From the NCBI GenBank assembly GCA_025936955.1, contig JAICSL010000005.1:1-19851 (forward strand): DNA of 19,851 nucleotides, read 5' to 3'. The translations under genes and the position numbers were made by a program. The stretch is from Nitrososphaeraceae archaeon. Its GTDB lineage: Archaea > Thermoproteota > Nitrososphaeria > Nitrososphaerales > Nitrososphaeraceae. The notes below the pieces were generated by a model. The model saw nothing but the letters and a program-made list of their open reading frames with translations. It ran no database searches and was not told the origin of the DNA. This document shows, piece after piece, positions 1 to 7,760 of this stretch (its first letter is position 1; every line of letters begins with the position of its first letter).

Positions 1-756
1 ATCCGACTCATTAATAATAGAGTCAATTGTTTGAATTTTATTCATAATATCAAATATAAATGGTCACCATGCTATTAAAATCCATTGAAAATTTTTTACA
101 AAGGTGATAAGGAACCATTTAAATAATCTCATAAAGAATTAGTTATGTCCTTTCATTGGCAGCTTATGACTGTTCCATTTTTTAAATATGTTCCAAGTTA
201 TCTATTATGTCTACTAGATGTAACTTTATTTTAAGTTTTTTAAAAAATTGTGATAAATTTTAATAATTCTATTATTGAAGATTATTCCAATGTCCTTATA
301 TGATGAACTCTATATATTAATGCGAGAAAACTAATTGAAATTATTCATAAAAGAAGCCAACTTATTAATCCAAAGAATGGAAGTAATATGATTAAATACG
401 ATTCTGATGGAGCAAATCATTTAGAAATTTTCTATAATGGAAGTTGGAGATATTCTCGTAAACTAAGTATTTCTAATAGAACTATTCGTTGAAATTATAA
501 TAAATATAATTTCTAATTGATTTAATTGGTAAATTCGAACAATTAAATGCAACAAGAATTTTTAATTAAGTTTCTTGAATTCTAGCTATACTGTAAAAAG
601 ATATCATTTGTCTATTCTTGATGAAATTTATTGCATTAATTTAAACATTATTTATTTATTTATTTATCAGCCGCGTATTTGCATACATTTTAATTTTTAA
701 TCGGCTTTAATAACAAGTTCGTTTTAACTATCAATAGAGAAGATGACGATCAAATA
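1..756. other. AT-rich gene-poor stretch
   Basis: Very AT-rich DNA with stops in all frames apart from the decayed ORF at 290-492. It contains a short run of the tetranucleotide TTTA at about 648-667. No promoter, RNA gene or long ORF could be supported here. Confidence 0.5.
290..492 (+). pseudogene. Possible frameshifted small ORF, about 66 residues
   Basis: An ATG at 290 begins a short frame reading MSLYDELYI that stops at 332-334. A neighbouring frame is open from 307 to the TGA at 490-492 and reads on plausibly as INARKLIEIIHKR, then KYDSDGANHLEIFYNG and GSWRYSRKLSISNRTIR. The two halves join naturally if one frameshift lies between about 310 and 330. Within the second frame the only ATG is at 388. 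The amino-acid composition, with mixed charged and aromatic residues, looks coding rather than random AT-rich translation. I do not recognise the family. It could also be a chance open stretch, because the region is short. Confidence 0.25.
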
Positions 757-936
757 ATGCCTATGCTTATGTTACAGTGTAAAACTTGTGGAGTAATTTT
801 TCAGGGAAAGTACATTGACGAACAAAAGGATCATAAAGAATTTAAATCGACATTGTCGAATTCAGAACCAGAACATATTTGCTCAAGAGGCCATAATAAT
901 TCATACATCGCAGAACATTATATTGACTTTTCATAA
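757..936 (+). CDS. Small zinc-finger-like protein, 59 aa
   Basis: A 59-residue ORF with an ATG at 757 and an alternative in-frame ATG at 763. It has a CKTCG motif (Cys8, Cys11) near the N-terminus and a second half-site, Cys42-x3-His46, within HICSRGHN. The C-x2-C plus C-x3-H layout is typical of a single small zinc-binding module. The middle is rich in Lys, Glu and Asp. Short zinc-finger proteins of this kind are common and mostly uncharacterised in Nitrososphaeria; roles in nucleic-acid or protein binding are usually assumed. The gene stands alone, with no close neighbour on the same strand. The frame is open upstream to 694 but has no other start codon. The paired metal ligands argue for a real gene; the function is unknown. 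Confidence 0.5.
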   Translation: MPMLMLQCKTCGVIFQGKYIDEQKDHKEFKSTLSNSEPEHICSRGHNNSYIAEHYIDFS

Positions 937-1479
937 AATGTTGCAGAACATTAAATTATCTCTGAATAAGGTACATTGAATTTTAATTTATAATCAAAAT
1001 TTTATTGGACTGTTTATCAATAAATTTCTATTAACATTTTCAACTAAATATTAATTCTTTTAGACTAAAGAATTCAAACCCATACAATAAGTCAAATTTG
1101 TTAATAGTCTCCACGGATTAGAATTGTTATCAATTGAAGATATTATTATATACCTTTACTCTTTTAGTCATCCGGAATCTATTAACTGTGTTAAGAGTAT
1201 TACATATAGTGTATATTAAAATCAATTAATAAGGAACTTTTCATATCATATTCTAATTCATATTAATGCATAAGTAGAGGAAATCTTTAAAGAATTTTCT
1301 AGGATTTTTTTTGAAACTTTCTGAAACATAAGAAATAGTTTTAAATTCCATCAATTTATAATCCTTATTAGTCGATATTTCTAATGTAGGAACCATTTGT
1401 TTAAATGCAATGAAGGGACATATTACTGCAATTAATATCTTTATTTGTTGTTAATAATGTATCATGCTAATTATAGATT
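937..1479. other. AT-rich intergenic stretch, nothing recognised
   Basis: Stops in all six frames and strongly AT-rich composition. I saw no ORF, RNA gene or clear terminator between the two zinc-finger-like ORFs. Confidence 0.4.
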
Positions 1480-1617
1480 GTGAGTAAACTAGATAATTTT
1501 GAATTGGTAATATGCAAGAATTGTATTCATATGAAGAATGAACATAGAAATGAACCTAATGGTCCGAAATTTTATGATCATCGATGTCTAGTATGTAAAT
1601 GTCGGCAATATGTATGA
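1480..1617 (+). CDS. Zinc-ribbon-like microprotein, 45 aa
   Basis: A 45-residue ORF that begins with GTG at 1480, the first start codon after an in-frame TAG at 1474. It carries Cys12-x2-Cys15 (ICKNCIH) and then Cys36-x2-Cys39 plus Cys41 (RCLVCKCRQ), with His17, His22 and His34 between them. Two CxxC knuckles about 20 residues apart are the hallmark of a zinc ribbon. Nearly the whole protein is the metal-binding unit, so it probably acts through a partner or by binding nucleic acid; that part is inference. It ends only five residues after the last Cys. No operon partner is visible. A GTG start and short length keep confidence moderate. Confidence 0.45.
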   Translation: MSKLDNFELVICKNCIHMKNEHRNEPNGPKFYDHRCLVCKCRQYV

Positions 1618-2269
1618 ATTAATCAGATGAAATTTAATTGTTTTATCCATAATCTTATAATTCAGTGAATGGATAATGCTGAGAACGAATCTGATCCTGA
1701 GCTTTTGGCATTCTCGCAAAGACAATATACAAATAAGCTGTTTATGATATATGTCATAAAAAAGTTTACCTGTTGAAAGAATTAGACTGATAATATTCTA
1801 TTACTAAATCAGCTGGAATACCTAATTAATTCTAATTTGTGTGTAAAACTACGTTATCATTAAATGCATTCGAACCCCCTTACCACAAGGAACTCAATCC
1901 CCACGGGCAAGCTTAATATCTATAGATTCTTTAATATACGGCATAATACTCTTACTATGAGTTCAACGCATTTTCATAATATAGCAATGCATTGGGCCTG
2001 TTGCAATAAAAGAGTTAAGAGGTTATATTAATAATAAGGCATGACTAGAATAGGAGTAGAAAACCAAATCACTAAATCTAGAAAAAGATGTATGTTACTG
2101 TATTTGTATGCGATAAAGTCACCACTGATAAGACAAAAATCAAAAGATTAGAAAAGTTCTTTGCCTCTATACAAATGGAAGGTTATTGAATTGAATATAG
2201 TAGTATCAAATTGGCCAACAAGGCAAAAGAAAAAGGGCAACCAATAGACTTTAACATATGATGTGTGAT
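1618..2269. other. Intergenic stretch with a G+C-rich patch
   Basis: Mostly AT-rich with short open stretches, including ATG-initiated frames of 36 codons (2041-2151) and 33 codons (2088-2189) that overlap each other and show no recognisable motif. The only departure is a patch of about 45 bp at 1870-1914, much richer in C and G than its surroundings (see findings). Confidence 0.35.
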
Positions 2270-2668
2270 TTACCAATTATTGTCATCGTGTTCTTTTTCT
2301 CGCTTCTTTGCCCATTTGCTTCTCTTATTGTTTAGAATTTCAAAGTTTTCGTATATATAGGGTCTTTTTTCTCTCATTCCCTCTACTATTGGTTTTACCT
2401 TGTGCCAGAAAGGCCCCGGATTAAAGACATCAAAATAAATGTCTGGATCTAATAACCCGTGGTTCATAAAAACACCAGACAGCTCAAAGAAACTACAAAT
2501 AGCAGTAAAATACGACCGTTCAATGGCATGCCCTTTATATTTTTGTTGATAATCCTCATAGCTGTTCGCATCTAATTCATCTAAAACCCAAATCCTTCCG
2601 TCTCTGTGACTATCAAAGATCTTGTATAATTCAAGAATCATATTTGCTTTATCATATTCGCTAGACAT
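2270..2668 (-). CDS. DUF4760-like hypothetical protein
   Basis: A 132-residue soluble protein without a signal peptide or TM segment. It is mostly alpha-helical and rich in aromatic and charged residues. The central part, with ICSFFELSGVFMNHGLLD (about residues 57-74), followed by WHKVKPIVEGMRE and a YENFEILNN element near 106-114, has the layout of DUF4760-type proteins: a helix with an FxE motif, a short acidic loop, then a helix ending in a conserved aromatic-rich strip. No enzymatic motif is visible. A TATA-like element (minus-strand TTATATA) lies about 17-23 bp before the ATG with no Shine-Dalgarno site, as expected for a leaderless archaeal transcript. It is monocistronic. The family assignment is tentative; the gene itself is well supported. 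Confidence 0.7.
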   Translation of the reverse strand: MSSEYDKANMILELYKIFDSHRDGRIWVLDELDANSYEDYQQKYKGHAIERSYFTAICSFFELSGVFMNHGLLDPDIYFDVFNPGPFWHKVKPIVEGMREKRPYIYENFEILNNKRSKWAKKREKEHDDNNW

Positions 2669-3022
2669 TATTGTAAAGTTATAGTATATAACTAATCAAA
2701 ATAAGTTATGTTTACTTCTTTTAAAATGTCTATTAGGATAAATTAAAACCGATACCTTGAGTTATTGAAAAAATTAAGGTTTATGAATACATATTGAACA
2801 TTGAATATTAATTATGGTCATTTAATTTCATTGCTATATTAAACCTGCATTATAATATGTAAAATATTTAAGATAGTCTTTATCGATTTATGGTTAAGTT
2901 ATTAGAATATGAATTTTTTTTATTAATTGGCTATTTTCAACATAAGTACCATTGCTTAGATTCAAAAGTGTTCTTCATTTAATACTATTCTCTTTTTTAT
3001 TGAATAAGATCATTTTATTCAT

Positions 3023-3175
3023 TTAATGTCGTTTTGTTAGGCAAAAATCCAGTAATTTTTCAACAAATATATCCTCGTCGATAATACTCAACTAGTCTTC
3101 GATTTTTCAAAGGATGATGTGTAGGTCAAAGCATTCCTTTCTTTGAGTATCAGGTTCATCTATATAATCGTAGTT
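3023..3175 (-). pseudogene. Possible remnant of a small acidic protein gene
   Basis: One minus-strand frame reads YDYIDEPDTQRKECFDLHII, then meets two stops (near 3110 and 3094) and resumes as LSIIDEDIFVEKLLDFCL up to the TAA at 3023-3025. The pieces are acidic and hydrophobic in an ordered way unlike random AT-rich translation. No start codon precedes the first piece. The family is not recognised. It may be a decayed gene or a chance pattern. Confidence 0.18.
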
Positions 3176-3331
3176 CTAATCTTAAAGTTTATGGATGCAA
3201 TTTTCAGTAGTTATTTCATCCTATGAGTATAATAATCTATTGTCAATTGTTTTACTAAAATAATTATAATTATATATTACCTTGGAATTTGAAATAATTA
3301 TTGTTTGTTGCATAATTATACTAACTGTTCC

Positions 3332-3354
3332 CATTTAATATCATAAATTAAATG
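3332..3354. repeat. AT-rich inverted repeat downstream of esterase-family gene
   Basis: Perfect 8-bp arms, CATTTAAT (3332-3339) and ATTAAATG (3347-3354), flank a 7-nt loop, about 50 bp past the stop of the minus-strand gene at 3406. It could fold as a 3'-end hairpin, but it has no T-run after it in the minus direction. In such AT-rich DNA, chance occurrence is possible. Confidence 0.3.
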
Positions 3355-3405
3355 ATCATGATCTTTATTATTATCATTGACAACAAACAATTAAACTATA
3401 ATATT

Positions 3406-4812
3406 TTATACTCCTGTTGGAAAAGTCTCGGGAAGATCTTTATTTTTTATTGGATGCAGATGCAAGGGGGATAAAGCATTAGTATTGTCTATAAATATTA
3501 GAGAATCATATCTTTTAGATAATATTGTAGGAACATAATTGCCAAATCTTTCATACTTAGGATTGTAGACAACTCCTATTGCTCTTTGTCCTCTACTACT
3601 ACTACTACTACTACTACTACTATCATAATTTTCATCATCAATAGTTTCTGTTTCTGTTTGCATTTTCTTTGTAAATGCATTATCGTTTGTGGAATTAGCC
3701 AAAGCATCTTTTTCAAAAAAGATAATTTTATCATTATGTATGTTATTGTTTGAGCCGTGTAACAAATTATCCCAGCTTCCTTTTTTTGCTGGTGGAACAT
3801 CCATAATTTCCATACTGGCTCCCCATTGTTTTGCTGCTATGACTGTGCCACTATATGTGCTAAATCCAACCAATACTGTATTATCTTTTCCTTTCTTTTG
3901 TCTGACAAGCTGACCAATATTTATCATCCCATCTTTTGCCATATCTGTAAAACGAGCATCACCAATGTGAGTATTATGAGCCCAAACAATTGCTTTTGGT
4001 ATTTTGCCATCTTTTTCTTGATTGTGAAAATCCATCAAACGTTCCAGAGTATCCATCATATGAGTGTCCCTTAGATTCCAAGAATTTACGTCTCCTTTCA
4101 TCATTATTCTATAATATCTTTCAGCATCTTTTGTCACTATGGCATTCTGTTCTGCATTTAAATACTCCTCTTTAATTAGATCATCAGTTTTATTGTTTGA
4201 GTTGTATTTATTGTGTAATGCGGTTAAAATTTCAATAACTTTCTCTTCGCAATTTTCGGGAACAAATGCTGTTGCGCGTGCATACGCTTCCACATCTTTA
4301 TTATATGGCTCAAAACAATTGTATGCTTCGATAGCATTATTTAACAAAGAAGGATCTGTCTTTCTTAGATACTCTAATATTGCTTCCATAGATTCCCATA
4401 GGCTGTATAAATCAAGCCCATAGAATCCAACTGTTTTATCTAAAGTCGTAGATAATTTTTGTTGATTTATTATCGTATCGTTATATTCTTTAAGCCATTC
4501 TACAGTCTCAACCATTTCTTTGTTTGCCCACATCCATGTTGGCCATCTATTAAAAGAATGAAGGACATCAAATGCACTCTTGTTACCTGACTTAGAGAAT
4601 CCTTTTATGTATTTATTTACTTCAAAGCAATCGGGCCAGTCTCCTTCTACTGCGATAAATGAAAATCCCTTTTCAAGAATCAAACGTTTTGAAATTTCAG
4701 AACGCCATCTATAAAATTCCGAAGTTCCGTGAGTTGATTCTCCTAATAAAACATATTGTGAATCGCCTACTCTTTCCAATAGTAAATCGAGGTCTTTAGG
4801 TTTAGACAGCAA
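3406..4812 (-). CDS. Erythromycin esterase family protein
   Basis: A 468-residue cytoplasmic protein of the erythromycin esterase (Ere) superfamily. Near the N-terminus are LLGESTHGTSEF, with Glu25 and His28, and the VEGDWPD motif with Glu56; in EreA/EreC the equivalent His and Glu residues form the catalytic site. WAHNTHIGDAR (about residues 277-287) and the C-terminal RAIGVVYNP and NYVPT blocks are also family features. Most archaeal and many bacterial members are not proven macrolide esterases, so resistance should not be assumed. Between the last two blocks lies an acidic segment and nine consecutive Ser, all AGT codons. The start used is TTG at 4812. The frame stays open upstream to a TAA at 4918-4920, with plausible coding text (SIEGVSWKIISLNYN) but no ATG, GTG or TTG, so the true N-terminus is uncertain. 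Downstream is the inverted repeat at 3332. Confidence 0.88.
   Translation of the reverse strand: MLSKPKDLDLLLERVGDSQYVLLGESTHGTSEFYRWRSEISKRLILEKGFSFIAVEGDWPDCFEVNKYIKGFSKSGNKSAFDVLHSFNRWPTWMWANKEMVETVEWLKEYNDTIINQQKLSTTLDKTVGFYGLDLYSLWESMEAILEYLRKTDPSLLNNAIEAYNCFEPYNKDVEAYARATAFVPENCEEKVIEILTALHNKYNSNNKTDDLIKEEYLNAEQNAIVTKDAERYYRIMMKGDVNSWNLRDTHMMDTLERLMDFHNQEKDGKIPKAIVWAHNTHIGDARFTDMAKDGMINIGQLVRQKKGKDNTVLVGFSTYSGTVIAAKQWGASMEIMDVPPAKKGSWDNLLHGSNNNIHNDKIIFFEKDALANSTNDNAFTKKMQTETETIDDENYDSSSSSSSSSRGQRAIGVVYNPKYERFGNYVPTILSKRYDSLIFIDNTNALSPLHLHPIKNKDLPETFPTGV
3593..3622. repeat. (CTA)10 trinucleotide microsatellite inside a gene
   Basis: Ten perfect copies of CTA on the plus strand, read on the minus strand as AGT codons that encode poly-serine in the esterase-family protein. 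Because the unit is three bases, length changes by slippage would keep the reading frame. Confidence 0.9.
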
Positions 4813-5073
4813 ATTATAATTTAAGGATATTATTTTCCAACTGACTCCTTCAATTGATAATTCATATATATCTATAGAATAAACTATTAATAAGATAATC
4901 TTTGTTTTAGATGTGAATTAAATAATCCTATTATTATGTATTTTTAGATATCAAATACAATAGCCATTCTCTATTCATACAACTGTGCAAATATTAAATG
5001 ATATGATCCGAATTACAATTATAAAATAACAAAAGATCCATAACATTATAAACTATGAAGAGTATATATAGTA

Positions 5074-5205
5074 GTGAAACAAAGATTTTCAATCGGAAGT
5101 AAATGTGAATGCAACTGTCATGGTAGAGCAGGCACTGTAGGATTTTGCGGCTATTGTACTAATTCTCATAGAAATATGTCCTCAGGTTACCGACCAAGAG
5201 GATAA
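5074..5205 (+). CDS. Cys-rich microprotein, 43 aa
   Basis: A 43-residue basic ORF that starts with GTG at 5074 after an in-frame TGA at 5056. It contains CECNCH (Cys11, Cys13, Cys15, His16), then FCGYC (Cys25, Cys28) and His32, followed by an Arg-rich tail ending YRPRG. Five Cys and two His in 22 residues are enough for one or two zinc sites and would be most unlikely by chance in this AT-rich DNA. A TATA-like TATATATA sits at 5063-5070, only a few bases upstream, which is too close for a classic leaderless start at 5074; the start codon is therefore uncertain. It is a stand-alone gene pointing towards the zinc-ribbon membrane protein at 5509. No family recognised. Confidence 0.5.
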   Translation: MKQRFSIGSKCECNCHGRAGTVGFCGYCTNSHRNMSSGYRPRG

Positions 5206-5508
5206 AATAAATTGTGCATTGGAAAGTATTATTTTCACTGAAATTTAAAATATCTTTATAAGGTATAAAATATTGGATATTGGTGCTATTAACAAGTCTT
5301 TATCATCCATTTGTTATATGGATTAGATTAGGAATTGATTTAACCAATTTTCAATGAAATATTTGTTTGCATTTCTTTCTTTTATTTAAATTAATTGTCA
5401 ATTGTCAAAGGCTCGATACTTTAATAATTGCATTATTTGCAAACGCCTGCAATGAAGTTAATATATTGATGTGTGTATAATACTATTATAGGAGAATAGT
5501 AATAATAG
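5206..5508. other. Promoter-bearing intergenic region
   Basis: A 303-bp AT-rich gap. It contains a tandem 7-bp direct repeat (ATTGTCA twice, about 5394-5407). Near the end is a TATA-like TGTATAATAC/TATTATA stretch at about 5475-5490, at a suitable distance before the ATG at 5509 for an archaeal promoter. No ORF seen. Confidence 0.4.
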
Positions 5509-5886
5509 ATGAATAAAGATAAAATCGGAAATAATAAAAATAATTTATTTCAAAACAATATCAATTTGATTTGGTTATTTATATATATTGGTATCGGGTT
5601 AGCTATTTCTTTTGTAGTTCCTTTTCCTATATCATTTGTTGTATTGTTACTTGTATTAGTGTTACTCAATATATACAGAACAGATCTTGCATTAAAGAGA
5701 AAAGGCAGGGGTGGAATTAAAGGACTGTACAGGTCGATGTCATCGTCGACTTTTAATCGAAGTAGTGGTTTTGGTGTAGACGGTAATGGATATAATCTGA
5801 TTAAATTCTACTGTATGAACTGTGGATATGAACATGGAGATAATGCCTGTCCAAAATGCGGTTCAAAAGCAGTAAAGGTTGGATAA
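5509..5886 (+). CDS. Two-TM membrane protein with C-terminal zinc ribbon
   Basis: A 125-residue protein. The N-terminal 17 residues are Asn/Lys-rich and polar. Two adjacent hydrophobic helices follow (about 18-37 and 40-55), separated by a Pro-Phe-Pro turn, so it should sit in the membrane as a hairpin. A basic, Gly/Ser-rich linker (63-95) leads to a compact zinc ribbon: Cys102-x2-Cys105 in FYCMNCGYEH and Cys114-x2-Cys117 in CPKCGS. Both termini are predicted on the same, probably cytoplasmic, side. Similar small membrane zinc-ribbon proteins are widespread in archaea without assigned function; a membrane-tethered adaptor role is inference. A GGAG lies about 15 bp before the ATG, too far to be an ideal Shine-Dalgarno site, while TATA-like sequence at about 5476-5490 suggests a near-leaderless mRNA. 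Confidence 0.75.
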   Translation: MNKDKIGNNKNNLFQNNINLIWLFIYIGIGLAISFVVPFPISFVVLLLVLVLLNIYRTDLALKRKGRGGIKGLYRSMSSSTFNRSSGFGVDGNGYNLIKFYCMNCGYEHGDNACPKCGSKAVKVG

Positions 5887-5946
5887 TTAAAAGTCATACA
5901 AAAACTAGCCCTCTAAATACAATTAAATTCTCAAACTGCAGACGGC

Positions 5947-5963
5947 GCTTGATTTCTTCAAGC
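5947..5963. repeat. Short perfect hairpin after zinc-ribbon gene
   Basis: GCTTGA (5947-5952) and TCAAGC (5958-5963) form a 6-bp stem with a 5-nt loop, 60 bp past the stop of the zinc-ribbon gene. No T-run follows directly. It may be a 3'-end structure of that transcript or chance. Confidence 0.25.
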
Positions 5964-5977
5964 CTAGGAACTGTTGG

Positions 5978-6076
5978 TTACATTGTTTTCATGTTTTCAT
6001 CTGCCGTCTTCTTCTTCTTCTTCGCACCTGCTTCTTCAAGAACACCTGCGATCAGGAATGTAGATTTAATGCATGC
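5978..6076 (-). pseudogene. Possible C-terminal gene remnant, Lys-rich
   Basis: On the minus strand, a 32-codon open stretch without a start codon reads KSTFLIAGVLEEAGAKKKKK, then TADENMKTM and a TAA at 5978-5980. The composition (ordered Ala/Glu/Gly helix followed by a Lys run) and its higher G+C look like the end of a real protein. Upstream it is cut by an in-frame TAA at 6077-6079. I do not recognise the parent gene. Confidence 0.25.
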
Positions 6077-6192
6077 TTACTTATTTTGTCTTGGTAGAAA
6101 GAAAAAAATAAGAATAAACTAAATAGCAAGAGGCTAGACATTTTAATAAAATATGTAATCAGGACCTTTAAAAATATATTTAAATGAAAATC

Positions 6193-6855
6193 TTATTTAG
6201 AAAATTGTATGCTTTGGATCGCCTTTTCAAATTCCGGCAAATATTTTATGTAATTGGATCCTGAAGTGGCAATATACTGTATTGCTAAATTGGTTTGGTT
6301 TTTCTCAATTGCAATGGCCTTGACTTGCTCTCTTATTAATGGATTAAACGGGAATGGGCAGGAATAAGCTATTACTTTACCTCGCAACGAATCAATTGTA
6401 GTATTGTTTGTGGAAAGCAAATTACATGATTTTGCGGCATCAGATTCATTGTAGTTTATTATATTTTTGTAATGCAATGGCTGACCACTGTTAATCGGCA
6501 TACCATTTGGGGATATCTCTATCGAAATATACAGTGGAGAATTCTCTCCGATGATGTTTGAAAGAGACAGTGGAGGTTTTTTTGATACTGATATGATTTT
6601 AACATTGTTTTTATCAATAGTTTCAAAGCCATTCCATCCTGATGGGAAAGTAATCCTTAGTCCGCTTGTATTGTCAAAATATGTGCCCTCAACTGGTTTT
6701 AAGTAGGTGGTGGGGCCTGCCCGTGGAATGCCACTTGTATTATTTACTGTCTGTCCAAATCCTGCAGGTGTTAGTGATGGGAATATTATAAATAATAATA
6801 AAAATGATAGTGACAAAACAATCCCAAAAACCAAAGTAAATTTAAGTATTGACAT
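6193..6855 (-). CDS. Secreted/membrane-anchored PsbP-like protein
   Basis: A 220-residue protein counted from the ATG at 6855; a TTG at 6873 would add six residues. A hydrophobic segment of about 25 residues just after the start (LKFTLVFGIVLSLSFLLLF) is a signal anchor or signal peptide, so the rest lies outside the membrane. The mature part holds a PsbP-type pattern: TYFDNTSGLRITFPSGWNGF followed by beta-strand-rich sequence and a C-terminal FEKAIQSIQF helix, as in the many PsbP-like lipoproteins and secreted proteins of Nitrososphaeria. Several N-x-S/T sequons fit surface glycosylation. No catalytic motif is seen. It is monocistronic, and the function is unknown. The minus-strand sequence ATATATAA just before the ATG is too close to be its TATA box, so the promoter is unclear. 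Confidence 0.75.
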   Translation of the reverse strand: MSILKFTLVFGIVLSLSFLLLFIIFPSLTPAGFGQTVNNTSGIPRAGPTTYLKPVEGTYFDNTSGLRITFPSGWNGFETIDKNNVKIISVSKKPPLSLSNIIGENSPLYISIEISPNGMPINSGQPLHYKNIINYNESDAAKSCNLLSTNNTTIDSLRGKVIAYSCPFPFNPLIREQVKAIAIEKNQTNLAIQYIATSGSNYIKYLPEFEKAIQSIQFSK

Positions 6856-7029
6856 GTTATATATGACATACAAAAACCAAAGTAATTAAATCCTTGTTGA
6901 AGACATTATGAACTGCTTAAGACTCCCTTACTACAAACTAAAATATTGCATAACTAAATAAAATGTAATATGACTATTTGACAACAAGATTATGTAATAA
7001 TTATTTTCAATGTTTTATTAATATTAAAT

Positions 7030-7431
7030 ATGACACAAGGTTATGAAATGGATATGAATAATGAAAATAAAAAAATGTCAAATTGCATGATTAGGGATAC
7101 TGATGTTTATGACTTGCTTTTGAAAATACCTATAGGTAGGGTTTCCACGTATAGTGATCTTGCAAAGGCATTGGGTAAACCTTCATATTCAAGATTGGTG
7201 GGGAGAATTTTAGGAAATAATCCTAATCCTGTGGAGGTACCATGTCATCGAGTAGTAAAATCTGATGGCAAATTAGGTGGATACATGTTTGGCGCCAGTA
7301 AAAAAAAGGATCTACTAGAGAAAGAAGGCATATCTATTGTAAATGATAATATGGTTGATAATTTTAAGAACATTCGATTTTATTATCGTGATTTTAATAA
7401 TAACAAGCAAGCAAAAGAAGTGGTTGTGTAA
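7030..7431 (+). CDS. ogt: Methylated-DNA-[protein]-cysteine S-methyltransferase (MGMT/Ogt type, single domain)
   Basis: A 133-residue protein that removes alkyl groups from O6 of guanine in DNA by transferring them to its own active-site cysteine. The diagnostic PCHRV motif (Cys72) is intact, preceded by the winged-helix recognition part: IPIGRVSTYSDLAKALG (33-49), with the Tyr of the recognition region, and RLVGRILGNNP (55-65). The invariant Asn hinge and the LGGY element after the active site are present. The N-terminal ribonuclease-like domain of long MGMTs is missing; the protein is only the catalytic C-terminal domain plus a short Asn/Met-rich lead. Retention of Cys separates it from alkyltransferase-like (Atl) proteins. 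A TATA-like TTTATTAATA at about 7013-7022 would place the transcript start near 7042, so an ATG at 7048 or 7054 may be the real start. The gene stands alone. Confidence 0.9.
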   Translation: MTQGYEMDMNNENKKMSNCMIRDTDVYDLLLKIPIGRVSTYSDLAKALGKPSYSRLVGRILGNNPNPVEVPCHRVVKSDGKLGGYMFGASKKKDLLEKEGISIVNDNMVDNFKNIRFYYRDFNNNKQAKEVVV

Positions 7432-7471
7432 CATAAATAAAATAGCACACGTAAAATGTTATCTGATACCT

Positions 7472-7603
7472 GTGAGTAATAAAAACGTAAACGAAACGAA
7501 TCTGTTTAATGACCGAATTACTGCCTCAATAAATAATGCCAAGGTAGCTAATTATCAAGAAAAAATTCATATCAAAGGAGCACTTATTGCTAGCAAAAAA
7601 TAA
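7472..7603 (+). CDS. Possible small ORF, 43 aa
   Basis: A GTG-initiated frame 40 bp after the methyltransferase gene encodes 43 residues rich in Asn, Lys and Ile, ending KGALIASKK. It shows no Cys pair, TM segment or other motif. It may be a co-transcribed small gene or a chance open frame in AT-rich DNA; I cannot separate the two. Confidence 0.2.
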   Translation: MSNKNVNETNLFNDRITASINNAKVANYQEKIHIKGALIASKK

Positions 7604-7760
7604 AAATTTATTATCAGTTTGCATTATAATCAATATCTTGGTTCAGTTAAGGCGAAGTACTTGTACATTTGAAACTGTTAAGTTATACCCACGTCTAAAA
7701 TTAAAAGAAAATTTGCGATTTTGATATGGGTACACTTGTGATTGTTTTTTTTTGTTAATA

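Larger units (their letters stand above)
2669..3405. other. AT-rich intergenic region
   Basis: This 737-bp AT-rich gap lies between two minus-strand genes. It holds a possible decayed ORF on the minus strand (3023-3175) and an AT-rich inverted repeat just downstream of the esterase-family gene (3332-3354). Nothing else could be supported. Confidence 0.4.

Noticed and set aside
1870..1914. tRNA gene suspected from TTCGAAC
   Set aside because: No 5-bp T-stem, anticodon arm or acceptor pairing could be built on either strand.
5856..6122. 88-codon plus-strand ORF overlapping the zinc-ribbon gene end
   Set aside because: It starts inside the zinc-ribbon gene in another frame, and its product contains a Phe run that arises from a TTC-rich stretch; the minus strand reads more like protein there.
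7343..7603. 86-codon plus-strand ORF
   Set aside because: Its first third overlaps the methyltransferase out of frame with an Ile-rich product; only the tail (from 7472) might be coding.
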